Below the pieces are notes generated by a model. That model did no database searches, was not told the origin of the DNA, and saw only the letters and a program-made list of their open reading frames with translations. From CAYUJH01 sp964394585 (GTDB lineage: Bacteria > Bacteroidota > Bacteroidia > Cytophagales > Flammeovirgaceae), in contig CAYMYI010000112.1 in the NCBI GenBank assembly GCA_964394585.1, forward strand, positions 1-13,115: DNA of 13,115 bases, given 5' to 3'. Positions 1-7,644 of the stretch are shown here, piece after piece. The translations under genes were made by a program, and so were the position numbers. The stretch's first letter is position 1. Every line of letters begins with the position of its first letter.

Positions 1-255
1 ATTTTCAATTGCAACTGCTACAACGCCGTTCGCATTGACATCTACACTATTGGCGGCAGCTCCAAATTGGGTTACATCAATATTAGCAATTTTTGAAGGG
101 GCGTTGATGTTCGATAAATCAATTACTTCTACCGAAGGACCTGCGTTTTCTTCTGGAGTACTCACTAAAAATAAGCGGTTAGTTCCGGGGTGGAATGCAG
201 GTATTTCCGCTGCGGCAACGCCTAAGCCGGTATCGTAACGGCCTGCAAAACGCAT
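1..255 (-). repeat. Start of choice-of-anchor I copy 2 (internal repeat of phoD, cut by the window edge)
   Basis: This segment encodes residues 1097-1181, starting MRFAGRYDTGLG and containing the same NVTQFGAAANSVDV-type block as copy 1 (here DVTQFGAAANSVDV). It follows directly on the end of copy 1, with a short charged linker (DLTDRYRNDNPP). Many substitutions and one indel separate it from copy 1, so it is a diverged duplication and not an assembly artefact. Confidence 0.9.
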
Positions 256-3200
256 GGCAAACGGTGGGTTATCGTTGCGGTAGCGGTCGGTCAAATCGCC
301 AGCTTGGAAAATAGCAACAGTGCCACTTTCCTCGTATGCAGCAATTACCAACGGGCGGCCGTTCGGGCTTTGGTCAGCGTCTACAAAGATGAGTCCTTCT
401 GGCGAGTCGTCGGTAGGAACGGTAGAGCGCTCGTACTGCACGAAGAAAGGCGCAGCAGGGTCGGTAATATCAAATACCATAATTCCTCCTTGGCGTTCTA
501 ACCCTACGAAGGCATAGGTTCTACCATCGATTGTGCCCAATACAACGCCTTCTGGTTCAGGTCCTTTATCGTCGCTTCGGTTGTCTGGAGAATCGCCACC
601 TCGGTTCGAGTTGAAAATATCGGCAGCGATTCCTGCAGAAATCTGTTCGATGTCGTCGCCGCTATCGTACACAACTGCCCCGGTAGAAGCATTCCAAATC
701 GTAAATGAACGCGCTCCGAAGCTATACAATTCGTCAAAATCTCCATCGCGATCGGTATCCCCTAAGGTGGTGGTTACCGTTAATCTACCTAAGTTTTCAT
801 CGGCTTGTAGTGTAGCTGCATTGGGGAATGCGGTTGGGTCAAGCGTTAGGTCGCGTACGCGATCTTCTTCTACAAACTCATTTACATCGCCTTCATACTC
901 ACGAGCATCGCCTTCGTTTGCTGTAACCAAATACACTTGACCGTTCACCTCATACGAGGCGATGGCATCAGGCTGGTACATACCTTTCACCGGCCAAAGC
1001 CCGATGTTAATACCATTGTCTTCGTTACTTACATCCATGCCATTACCTTCCAAGCTATGATCTTTAAAGCCTAAAGGCAGGATGTTCGATACGGTTACCG
1101 TAGCGATATCCACAATGGCTAGGGCGTTGTTTTCTTGGCAGATTGCGTATGCGGTAGTACCATCAGGGCTAATGGTGATATACTCTGGCTCAAGGTCTTG
1201 TGCTACCGAAGCGTTCGGCCCGAAGATGCGCACACCACTCGTTCTAAGTTGCTCTATTTGTGTATTAAAACTGGTAAACGTAGCTGTTTGTACTGTTGCG
1301 TTAGCCACACCACCTGAAATATCTACAATACTGATGCTCCCTTCGGGGTCGTTATCGTAGTTGGCATTAGGTTCTCCTTCGTTGGCAACCAACACTTTAG
1401 TGCCATCGGCAGTGAAGGTTAACATATCGGGGAGTGCCCCTACGGTAGCTTGGCCAAGTACTGTTCCGTTGGTATCGAAAAATACGACGAAGCCGTTTGC
1501 TTGTTTATTATTGTTTTCAATGGCTACGGCTACGATGCCTGCTTCATTTACATCTACACTGTTGGCGGCTGCGCCAAATTGCGTAACATTGATGTTGGAA
1601 ACAAGGGTAGGATTGTTCGGTTTCGCAATGTCGATAATCTGCACAGAAGGGTTGCCATTTTCAGGAGTACTTACCAAAAATAAGCGCTTTGTACCTGCGT
1701 GGTAGGCAGGGATTTCCGCAGCACCTACGCCAAGGCCAGTATTGTAGCGGCCAATGAATTTTAGGTTCAAGGCAGGGTCGTTATTTACCCAATCTTCTTC
1801 TTCGAAACCTAGTGGTAAGTTAGGTGCGGGAGTATCTTGTAGCGTTTTNNNNNNNNNNNNNGTTGCTGCTTCGGTGGCAGTATTTAAATGGTTCTCTCCG
1901 GTATTGGTAAAGAAACCTGCTGCTCTCGATTCGTTTGCATTTGGAGTTAAAATAGCCTCTACGAAGTAGAAATCGGCTTGTACTTTTTCATCGGTAATAT
2001 CGAGGATGAAGTAACCGTTGCGGTCCAAATCGTTAAACTTCATGTGCGGGTTTGGGTTAACCCCTGCTAAACCGGGTGTTCCTTCTGGGAACGGATTGTT
2101 GATTTGCTGCTCAACGATAGCCGATGTTACCGGGTCGAGGTTCTCATCGAAGTTGGCGCTCGTAACGCTAGGAGTAGCAAACTCTACGGCGATAGCACCA
2201 GCTCCAGTAGTAGGGTTGTAATCTGGAGTGGCGGGTGTACCATCTAAGTTTAAAGAAAATACGGAAGGTCGCTTTGCTACGTCGAAGGCAAATGCTGAGT
2301 GGAAATCACCGGTTAGAATGACTACGTCGTTGATTTTATTACCGGTAGAAGCCCCAGAAATATGGTCGATGATGGCATCGCGCTCCACAGGGTATCCGTC
2401 CCAAATATCGAGGAAGGTTTGTTCATAGAGTTCTGGGGTAGTGCCTTCGATACCATCTGCCCCAGCGAACCAACCCACATTAAATTCAGAGAAAATCACC
2501 TGGTTGCCAATTACTTTCCATCTTGCTTGCGAGTTGGTCAGTTGGTCTTTTAACCATTGTTCCTGCGTATCGCCTAAGAGTGTACGTGTAGGGTTGAATA
2601 ACTCAGCGGCTTGTGCGGGATCTGCCAAGTTAGTGATTTGCATATCGCGGCCTTGGATACGCGTATCAATCATGATTAAGTCTATCAAATTACCATAGTG
2701 GATGGTACGATATAAAGGTTCTACCTCGCGGATAGGCATCCACTCGCGATACACCTGCTTCGAAATAGCTAAGCGGTCGGCCCAAGGACCTTCTGTGGCA
2801 GGGTCATGGTTTTCCGCACCGTCTTCATAGGCATCGTTGGCAGACTCGTGGTCGTCCCAAATCGTGATGAACGCATGTTGCTGGTGCGCACGGCGCAAGT
2901 CAGGGTCGAGGCGATATTGGGCATAACGCGTTCTGTAGTCGTCGAGCGTTAGAATTTCTTTTGCGGGCAGGTGAGCTCTAGCACCACTTGCCACCAAGGC
3001 TGAGTCGCCATATGAGCCAACTCCTCCATACTCATAAATGTAGTCACCCAGGTGGATAACGGCATCCAAATCGGTGCGGTCGGCAATGCGCGCATATCCA
3101 TTAAAATAGCCATGCTGCAAGTTGCTACACGAAACTACCGCAAAACGAACGTGGTCTACGTTGCCAATAGGTGCTGTTTTCGTTTTTCCTACCAAAGAAT

Positions 3201-3543
3201 TGCGGTTGAGTGCCGTAAACATGTAGTAGTAGGTAGTGCCGGGTTGTAGCCCGGTTACATCTGCTTTGACGGTGTAGTCGCTGCTGGCGTTGGTAACAAC
3301 ACTGCCGGTGCGCACTACATTTTGCATTTGCGGGTCGGTTGCCATTTGCCAACGGACGGTAACATTGCCCACAGACTCTGGGGTAACGCGTGTCCAAATA
3401 ATTACCCGATCGGGTAGGGGATCACCGGATGCTACGCCGTGGTAGAAAGGACGCAATGCCGGTTCAATAGTTTGCGCATTCGCTTCGCGCAAACCTAGCA
3501 CCATAAGCACCACCATAAGAAACAAGGCGATGTTACGGAGCAT
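1..3543 (-). CDS. phoD: Exported PhoD-type alkaline phosphatase fused to tandem choice-of-anchor I domains (3' end beyond the window)
   Basis: Start ATG is the complement of 3541-3543; the frame stays open for 1181 codons to position 1, so the C-terminus is missing. Residues 1-24 form a signal peptide ending ANA|Q. Next come a PhoD N-terminal beta-sandwich (about 30-130, starting at the FYHGVASGDP motif) and the phosphatase domain. It has VVSCSN (C139), HLGDYIYE (D167, Y170), WDDHE (229-233), LGDTQEQWL and GDFHSAF (H415). C139, D167 and Y170 correspond to the Fe3+ ligands of Bacillus PhoD, so phosphodiester or phosphomonoester hydrolysis is expected outside the cytoplasm. The linker contains a 13-N gap (residues 561-565). 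Residues about 594-1081 are a choice-of-anchor I domain (VANEGEPN, VTANEGDAREY, GPEPEGVV, YAFVGLERQGG). A second copy starts near 1097 and is cut by the edge. A type IX sorting tail beyond the window is likely but unseen. It is transcribed from the 227-bp gap downstream of the TonB receptor. Confidence 0.93.
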   Translation of the reverse strand, partial: MLRNIALFLMVVLMVLGLREANAQTIEPALRPFYHGVASGDPLPDRVIIWTRVTPESVGNVTVRWQMATDPQMQNVVRTGSVVTNASSDYTVKADVTGLQPGTTYYYMFTALNRNSLVGKTKTAPIGNVDHVRFAVVSCSNLQHGYFNGYARIADRTDLDAVIHLGDYIYEYGGVGSYGDSALVASGARAHLPAKEILTLDDYRTRYAQYRLDPDLRRAHQQHAFITIWDDHESANDAYEDGAENHDPATEGPWADRLAISKQVYREWMPIREVEPLYRTIHYGNLIDLIMIDTRIQGRDMQITNLADPAQAAELFNPTRTLLGDTQEQWLKDQLTNSQARWKVIGNQVIFSEFNVGWFAGADGIEGTTPELYEQTFLDIWDGYPVERDAIIDHISGASTGNKINDVVILTGDFHSAFAFDVAKRPSVFSLNLDGTPATPDYNPTTGAGAIAVEFATPSVTSANFDENLDPVTSAIVEQQINNPFPEGTPGLAGVNPNPHMKFNDLDRNGYFILDITDEKVQADFYFVEAILTPNANESRAAGFFTNTGENHLNTATEAAXXXXXKTLQDTPAPNLPLGFEEEDWVNNDPALNLKFIGRYNTGLGVGAAEIPAYHAGTKRLFLVSTPENGNPSVQIIDIAKPNNPTLVSNINVTQFGAAANSVDVNEAGIVAVAIENNNKQANGFVVFFDTNGTVLGQATVGALPDMLTFTADGTKVLVANEGEPNANYDNDPEGSISIVDISGGVANATVQTATFTSFNTQIEQLRTSGVRIFGPNASVAQDLEPEYITISPDGTTAYAICQENNALAIVDIATVTVSNILPLGFKDHSLEGNGMDVSNEDNGINIGLWPVKGMYQPDAIASYEVNGQVYLVTANEGDAREYEGDVNEFVEEDRVRDLTLDPTAFPNAATLQADENLGRLTVTTTLGDTDRDGDFDELYSFGARSFTIWNASTGAVVYDSGDDIEQISAGIAADIFNSNRGGDSPDNRSDDKGPEPEGVVLGTIDGRTYAFVGLERQGGIMVFDITDPAAPFFVQYERSTVPTDDSPEGLIFVDADQSPNGRPLVIAAYEESGTVAIFQAGDLTDRYRNDNPPFAMRFAGRYDTGLGVAAAEIPAFHPGTNRLFLVSTPEENAGPSVEVIDLSNINAPSKIANIDVTQFGAAANSVDVNANGVVAVAIEN
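1513..1764 (-). repeat. N-terminal part of choice-of-anchor I copy 1 (internal repeat of phoD)
   Basis: This segment encodes residues 594-677, starting LKFIGRYNTGLG and containing NVTQFGAAANSVDV. It aligns with 1-255 at an offset of 1512 bp (1509 bp at its upstream end, because of a one-codon indel). By eye, roughly two thirds of the aligned residues are identical. Copy 1 as a whole continues to about position 301 on the plus-strand numbering. Confidence 0.9.
1849..1861. other. Assembly gap of 13 N inside the phoD reading frame
   Basis: Thirteen undetermined bases interrupt the gene between the phosphatase part (frame ending ...TATEAAT on the minus strand) and the linker into the anchor domain (restarting KTLQDTPAPNLP). 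The frame on both sides is the same with exactly 13 N, so the gap size appears right or off by a multiple of three. Five codons, 561-565, contain undetermined bases. Confidence 0.99.
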
Positions 3544-3770
3544 AATTAAAAATTCACGTAAGTGGTTGGTAATCATGCTGTATAGGCTTTTATGATTAAG
3601 AATGGATGAAATATTCTACAAAGAAATTTCCCCCACTTCAATGCCTATTTTACCCTGCGTCAACTTACTATGAAACCTACGTAAACGAAATGAATTTTCG
3701 ATGTATTACACTTGAATGGATCGAAGAGCATAAACAATCACTTTGTTATAGGGTTTTCTTTTGTTATTGT
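3544..3770. other. Intergenic region upstream of phoD; no gene seen
   Basis: These 227 bp separate the stop of the TonB receptor gene from the phoD start, both on the minus strand. They should hold the phoD promoter, but no perfect Bacteroidota -7 element (TAnnTTTG) is visible on the minus strand. The nearest is TTTCTTTG, the complement of 3619-3626, which lacks a well-spaced -33 TTG. The region contains one perfect 7-bp inverted repeat, listed separately. A 61-codon plus-strand frame at 3606-3791 has no recognisable features and was not called. Confidence 0.6.
3570..3598. repeat. Inverted repeat TAATCAT-N15-ATGATTA in the phoD leader
   Basis: Arms at 3570-3576 and 3592-3598 are perfect reverse complements separated by 15 bases. 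They lie 27-55 bases upstream of the phoD start codon, where a promoter-proximal operator or leader hairpin could sit. The arms are AT-rich and only 7 bp long, so chance occurrence is possible. Confidence 0.35.
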
Positions 3771-6416
3771 CTATATCCGAAACTTATATGATACGGCAGG
3801 GAGTACCGTGAATAAAAATAGCTTAATTACTTCTGTGCGCGAGGGGTCGTCGGCACTCTGTCGGAAAACATAGCTATACGGGTTTTCCCTTCCATAAAAA
3901 TTGAACAGCGAGAGGTTTAACTCTCCTGTTTTCGCACTTGGATTCGTGTTTTTTGGGCGCAGTGTGAACGAAAGATCGAGGCGGTGGGTGTTGGGCAATC
4001 GGAAACTATTTCTGGCGGTGTAATAGGGTAAAAGGATGCCGTCTTTCTCGTAGCGGCCTGCCGGAAAACTGAAGGCTACCCCCGACGCAAAAAGCCAATT
4101 AGCAGAAAAACGCCACCGCTTGCCCAATGGGTGGCTCATGGTAACGGCAATATTGTGCTGCCGATCGAACGAAGAGGGGTACGCTTCCCCTTGGTTAATC
4201 CCATCAATTTCTTGCAACGAACGAGAAAACGTATAGGAGAGCGAGCCTTTGAGTTTTCCTTTATCCTTAGAAAGAAGAAATTCAGCTCCGAAAGCTCGGT
4301 TTCGCCCGTTTAGTACCTCGGTTTCAATATGATCGTTCAAAAAAATACTGGCGGAGGGTTTGAAATCGAGCTGATTCCGCGTGATGCGGTAATACCCTTG
4401 CACCGAAAACCGATACTTGCCTTCGGCTTTTTGATGGAAATAGCCTAACGAGAACAAATCGGCATATTGTGCTGGCATGTGCCGATTCGAAGGAAACCAC
4501 AAGGCAAGTGGAGGAACTGTCCCTTGGTTCGAGAGTAAGTGCAAGTACTGAAACATGCGTGTGTAGGTTAACTTGAGAGAACTCGGCATCGAAAGCCGGT
4601 AACTCATAGAAAGGCGTGGTTCTACCCCCGATTGGGTATCGTAAAACTCATCAGAATCGTAAAATTCCTGCCCTATAATGTTGTTATTATTGGTAGAGGG
4701 AGAAACCACCGGATGTACATTATATACATATTGGCTCCCTGGACCTATATGGTCAAATCGGCTGTATCGAATGCCGGCGCGTACCCGAAAACGTTCAAAA
4801 AGCGCATATTCTAACTCGGCAAAAGCGGCACTTTCCCACACGTAGGTAGGGCTTACACTTTCGGGGACAACGATGGAAAGTGAATCGAGCGGTTCGATTG
4901 TCCCTAAGTTATATTCGTGTTGGATTGCCTCTACCCCGAACTCCAGCGATATGTTATCGTTATGGTAGTAATTGATGTATTGCCGAAAACCTAAGTCCCA
5001 TAAATCGTAAGCTTGCCGATAGCCTTGTGTTTCTACCAAACTTACTTCGGTAGTGTTATCGAAGTTGCTGTAAAACAACGTTGACTCCGAAAACCAACGG
5101 TTGCCTATAGGCTTCGACCACCGCAGGGAATACGCCTGGTTGCCCCACGAATAGGTAGAAGTGCTGCCTAGCCCGGAGTTATCGCGCCCTATGTAGGCAG
5201 AAAAAGCAAACTTCCCTTTTTTCGCATCGCGCCATGTGGCTTTTAGGTTAATGTCGTAGAAGTAAAAGCGATCGTCGGTAGGGAGTTGGAACGAAAAAAG
5301 CTGCATAAGTAAGTCGATATACGTAAACCGACCACCTACCCAAAAAGTGCCTTTTCCTTTTGCCCAAGGAGCCTCGTAGGTCAGATGGCTCGCAATGCTG
5401 CCCACCGAGCCCGCAAGTTCGCTTTGTGTTCGGTTGCCATCTTTGGTGTGTACCTCCACTACAGAGGCAATCCGCCCGCCAAATCGTGCAGGAAATGCTT
5501 CGTTGTATAGGTCAACATGCTTTACAACATCGGTATTAAAAATGGAAAACAGCCCAAACATATGGTTAGGGTTATAAATAGGTGCCCCATCGAGCAACAC
5601 AAGGTTTTGCCCCTCGTTTCCGCCTCGTACAAAAAGCCCCGAACTTCCTTCGGGGATAGCTTGCACACTAGGCAATAATTGTAAGCTACGTACCACATCG
5701 GCTTCGCCTAAGAATGCAGGTACGTTTTCAATCATCTCCGTTTTTAATTGAAGCAAATTCACAGTGTTGCTCAAGAAAGCGAGCTGAGTGAGGCTATCGC
5801 GGTTTTCCGAAACGGTAACTTCACTTAGTTGGAAAGGAGTAGGTTGCAGAGCTATGGTAACCGAAGTATCCTTTTCAAGGTGCCACATATGGCGTTGCGA
5901 TTCGTATCCTAGGTATTTTACCCAAATAGTGTAGTTGCCTTTTGAGAGTTGCGTAGCAAAAAAGCCATTCAAATTCGTAGTAGACCCATGTGGTTTCGCT
6001 TCGTTTTGCTTTTGGTAAAATACCGAAGCACCAATTAGTTCTTCGTGGGTTGTAGCATCTTTCACGATACCATTGAGCGTGATTTTTTGAGGTGAGCTTT
6101 TTTGAGTACGAGGCACAACGAGCAACTCGTTACCTACCCATCGGAACGTAAGCGAAGTACCCTCTAATAATTTTTCCAGTGTTTGCGATACTGAACGTTG
6201 GCTGATTTGCAACGTAATAGGGGTGTTCGGTAAAAATGAACGGCTGTACGTGATAGGAACTCCAGATTGGCTGCTCAATTCTTCTAAAGCTACCTCGAGA
6301 GTTACAGCCTCCCAATTTGCCGAAATACGCACGGTATCGCGCGAAGGGGTTTGCGCTTGTACAACATGATAAGAAAATCTGCTCAGTAAAATTACTACGA
6401 AAAAAATGAGCCTCAT
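3771..6416 (-). CDS. TonB-dependent outer-membrane receptor with STN and carboxypeptidase-regulatory-like domains
   Basis: This is an 881-residue TonB-dependent receptor that takes up an unidentified substrate across the outer membrane. I chose the ATG at 6416 because it starts a clean signal peptide (MRLIFFVVIL..., cleavage VQA|Q near residue 21). The frame also stays open upstream to a TTG at 6578, but those 54 residues look non-coding. Domains in order: STN (about 29-101, ISANWEAVTLEVALEELSSQ), carboxypeptidase-regulatory-like beta-sandwich (112-190, LNGIVKDATTHEELIGASV), plug (about 224-325, with VRGGNEGQNLVLLDGAPIYN), then a beta-barrel to the C-terminal aromatic-rich end YKFRI. An STN domain usually means signalling to a FecR-type anti-sigma factor or similar periplasmic contact, yet no sigma/anti-sigma pair lies in this window. 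No SusD-like partner follows, so it is not a typical SusCD pair. Substrate is unknown; the phoD neighbour makes phosphate-linked uptake a guess only. Confidence 0.92.
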   Translation of the reverse strand: MRLIFFVVILLSRFSYHVVQAQTPSRDTVRISANWEAVTLEVALEELSSQSGVPITYSRSFLPNTPITLQISQRSVSQTLEKLLEGTSLTFRWVGNELLVVPRTQKSSPQKITLNGIVKDATTHEELIGASVFYQKQNEAKPHGSTTNLNGFFATQLSKGNYTIWVKYLGYESQRHMWHLEKDTSVTIALQPTPFQLSEVTVSENRDSLTQLAFLSNTVNLLQLKTEMIENVPAFLGEADVVRSLQLLPSVQAIPEGSSGLFVRGGNEGQNLVLLDGAPIYNPNHMFGLFSIFNTDVVKHVDLYNEAFPARFGGRIASVVEVHTKDGNRTQSELAGSVGSIASHLTYEAPWAKGKGTFWVGGRFTYIDLLMQLFSFQLPTDDRFYFYDINLKATWRDAKKGKFAFSAYIGRDNSGLGSTSTYSWGNQAYSLRWSKPIGNRWFSESTLFYSNFDNTTEVSLVETQGYRQAYDLWDLGFRQYINYYHNDNISLEFGVEAIQHEYNLGTIEPLDSLSIVVPESVSPTYVWESAAFAELEYALFERFRVRAGIRYSRFDHIGPGSQYVYNVHPVVSPSTNNNNIIGQEFYDSDEFYDTQSGVEPRLSMSYRLSMPSSLKLTYTRMFQYLHLLSNQGTVPPLALWFPSNRHMPAQYADLFSLGYFHQKAEGKYRFSVQGYYRITRNQLDFKPSASIFLNDHIETEVLNGRNRAFGAEFLLSKDKGKLKGSLSYTFSRSLQEIDGINQGEAYPSSFDRQHNIAVTMSHPLGKRWRFSANWLFASGVAFSFPAGRYEKDGILLPYYTARNSFRLPNTHRLDLSFTLRPKNTNPSAKTGELNLSLFNFYGRENPYSYVFRQSADDPSRTEVIKLFLFTVLPAVSYKFRI

Positions 6417-6645
6417 GCGTTCCGTTGGGTTGAAAGTGTTGGCAATGAAAATCGGAGGAACTGTATTATGTAAAGATACAAGTCTGTAAAAAGTTAGACA
6501 TACCTTTTGGGCAATCGCCATTGTAGGACGAAAAATCTGGGTAATGAAATCCCTCAGCAATAATAATAACAAATACAAGTTATTAATTATGACAAAAAAG
6601 ACAATTTTATTAACTTGGTAAAAATTAACTCAACCTGCTATTACC
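6417..6645. promoter_or_regulatory. Divergent intergenic region between the TonB receptor and lipoprotein genes
   Basis: This 229-bp AT-rich region must carry promoters for both divergent genes. It holds a perfect 7-bp inverted repeat, TAATAAC (6564-6570) and GTTATTA (6579-6585). The loop of that repeat overlaps TGTATTTG on the minus strand (complement of 6570-6577), which is one mismatch from TAnnTTTG and could be a -7 element for the receptor gene with a leader of about 150 bases. On the plus strand TAACTTGG (6611-6618) is also one mismatch from the consensus, 27 bases before the lipoprotein ATG. Neither has a clear -33 TTG at good spacing, so these are candidates only. Confidence 0.35.
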
Positions 6646-7113
6646 ATGAAAAAAACAGTTTTCCTCCTTGCCTTATTCGCCTTTGCTTATCTGTTTACCG
6701 CTTGCGATGATCCCGAATGGCTCAAACCCATGCACGAACGCATCTCAGGCGTTTGGCGCTTCGATGAAGTAAAATACCGTGATAATTGGGCAGTAAATCG
6801 CTCTGATATTACCGGAGTGTATGCTCCGTTTGAAATTGAGTTTTTACCTAATCGGCTTGTAGTACTTTACTTTTTTGATGCTACCGGTACTCTCAATGCG
6901 GTAGAAGGTCTTTGGGAGTACGACTACCTTGCCACAGGTTGTTTTGATGGAAGTTGCAACGAAGACCGCATTATCCATTTTTATTTTCATGAGCCAATTC
7001 CTCCATTTTTTGTGCACGAGTGGCACGTTCGCAGGTTGCGCTACAATACGATTAAAGCGCGTGAGCGCCGCTCAGGAGGCATTTATAATTTCACCTTAAA
7101 ACGGATAGAGTAA
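6646..7113 (+). CDS. Small lipocalin-like lipoprotein, hypothetical
   Basis: The product has 155 residues. It has a short lipoprotein signal peptide (MKKTVFLLALFAFAYLFTAC) with lipobox LFTAC and the lipidated cysteine at position 20, followed by Asp-Asp. The mature part opens with a block containing ISGVWRFDEVKY and is rich in beta-strand-like alternation (FEIEFLPNRLVVLYFF, GLWEYDYL), ending YNFTLKRIE. This pattern resembles lipocalin-like and META-type small lipoproteins of Bacteroidota, in which the GxW motif marks the first strand. Two cysteines (CFDGSC) could form a disulfide. The start is fixed by the signal peptide. The substrate or role is not known. It is divergent from the TonB receptor gene and 125 bp upstream of the next plus-strand gene. 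Lipoprotein nature is well supported; the fold is an inference. Confidence 0.8.
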   Translation: MKKTVFLLALFAFAYLFTACDDPEWLKPMHERISGVWRFDEVKYRDNWAVNRSDITGVYAPFEIEFLPNRLVVLYFFDATGTLNAVEGLWEYDYLATGCFDGSCNEDRIIHFYFHEPIPPFFVHEWHVRRLRYNTIKARERRSGGIYNFTLKRIE

Positions 7114-7132
7114 ATGGGAGTTATTATGTAAA

Positions 7133-7176
7133 ATATATCCCTTGTTTTGGGTGATATTCGTATGATTTTTTATATT
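7133..7176 (+). terminator. Possible weak terminator after the lipoprotein gene
   Basis: ATATATCCC (7133-7141) can pair with GGGTGATAT (7149-7157) around a 7-base loop with two internal mismatches. A T-rich stretch (ATTTTTTATATT) follows. It lies 20 bases after the lipoprotein stop codon. The stem is imperfect, so this is a weak candidate. Confidence 0.3.
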
Positions 7177-7238
7177 CGGAAAAACTCCTTAACGCAATAC
7201 ATTTCTATTTGAAAAGATTTTTTACCCCATTTTTTTAA

Positions 7239-7634
7239 ATGATGTCTGCTCGGCTATTTTTATGGCTATTGCTCTTTGGTGCCCCAATTTGTGGCTTACA
7301 AGCACAAACCGCACAGCTTCTGGAACAGAACGTTCAAGTACGCTATGCAGAAGAAGAGCTTTTATACGCAGACCATCGGCTTAGTATCTCTAATTTGTTT
7401 CCCAATCCGGCAACGGAGTTCATCCGGTTCGATTATCAGCTTGCACACGATGCTCCCCGCGCTACAATTACCATACGCAATGTGCTAGGGAGCGAGTTAA
7501 AATCGGTATTACTCTCTCAAAGAAGTACTCATTTGCAACTCTCCATCGAAGATTTAAAGCCTGGGGTGTATTTCTATACCCTTACTCTAGACGAAGAAAA
7601 CGTAATTACCCAAAAATTTATGGTAAAGCGTTAG
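7239..7634 (+). CDS. Minimal type IX secretion (Por-tail) sorting-domain protein
   Basis: The product has 131 residues. The signal peptide covers residues 1-22 (MMSARLFLWLLLFGAP..., cleavage LQA|Q); the second Met is an equally possible start. A short spacer of about 27 residues with acidic patches (YAEEELLYADHR) follows. Residues 50-131 are a type A Por secretion-system C-terminal domain, with LFPNPATEFIRFDYQL, VLGSEL, LKPGVYFYTLTLD and the terminal ITQKFMVKR block. Proteins with this tail normally carry a large cargo domain ahead of it and are exported and anchored through PorV/PorU; here there is practically no cargo. Similar small stand-alone tail proteins are, to my recollection, found in Cytophagales, so this may be a conserved family and not a truncation; no remnant of a cargo domain is visible upstream. 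It converges on the photolyase gene, with 10 bp between the two stop codons. Confidence 0.88.
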   Translation: MMSARLFLWLLLFGAPICGLQAQTAQLLEQNVQVRYAEEELLYADHRLSISNLFPNPATEFIRFDYQLAHDAPRATITIRNVLGSELKSVLLSQRSTHLQLSIEDLKPGVYFYTLTLDEENVITQKFMVKR

Positions 7635-7644
7635 CGTGCTTGCC

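Noticed and set aside
533..940. 135-codon plus-strand frame and several shorter ones opposite phoD
   Set aside because: Low-complexity Ser/Pro-rich shadows of the strongly supported minus-strand gene, with no motifs.
1..1764. Duplicate anchor-domain sequence as an assembly artefact
   Set aside because: The two copies differ at many positions and by a one-codon indel, and the frame is continuous through the junction.
3606..3791. 61-codon plus-strand frame in the gap upstream of phoD
   Set aside because: No recognisable domain or signal peptide, no promoter, and it overlaps the end of the receptor gene.
6417..6578. 54-residue N-terminal extension of the TonB receptor
   Set aside because: Starts at TTG, lies upstream of a clean signal peptide and covers the likely promoter region.
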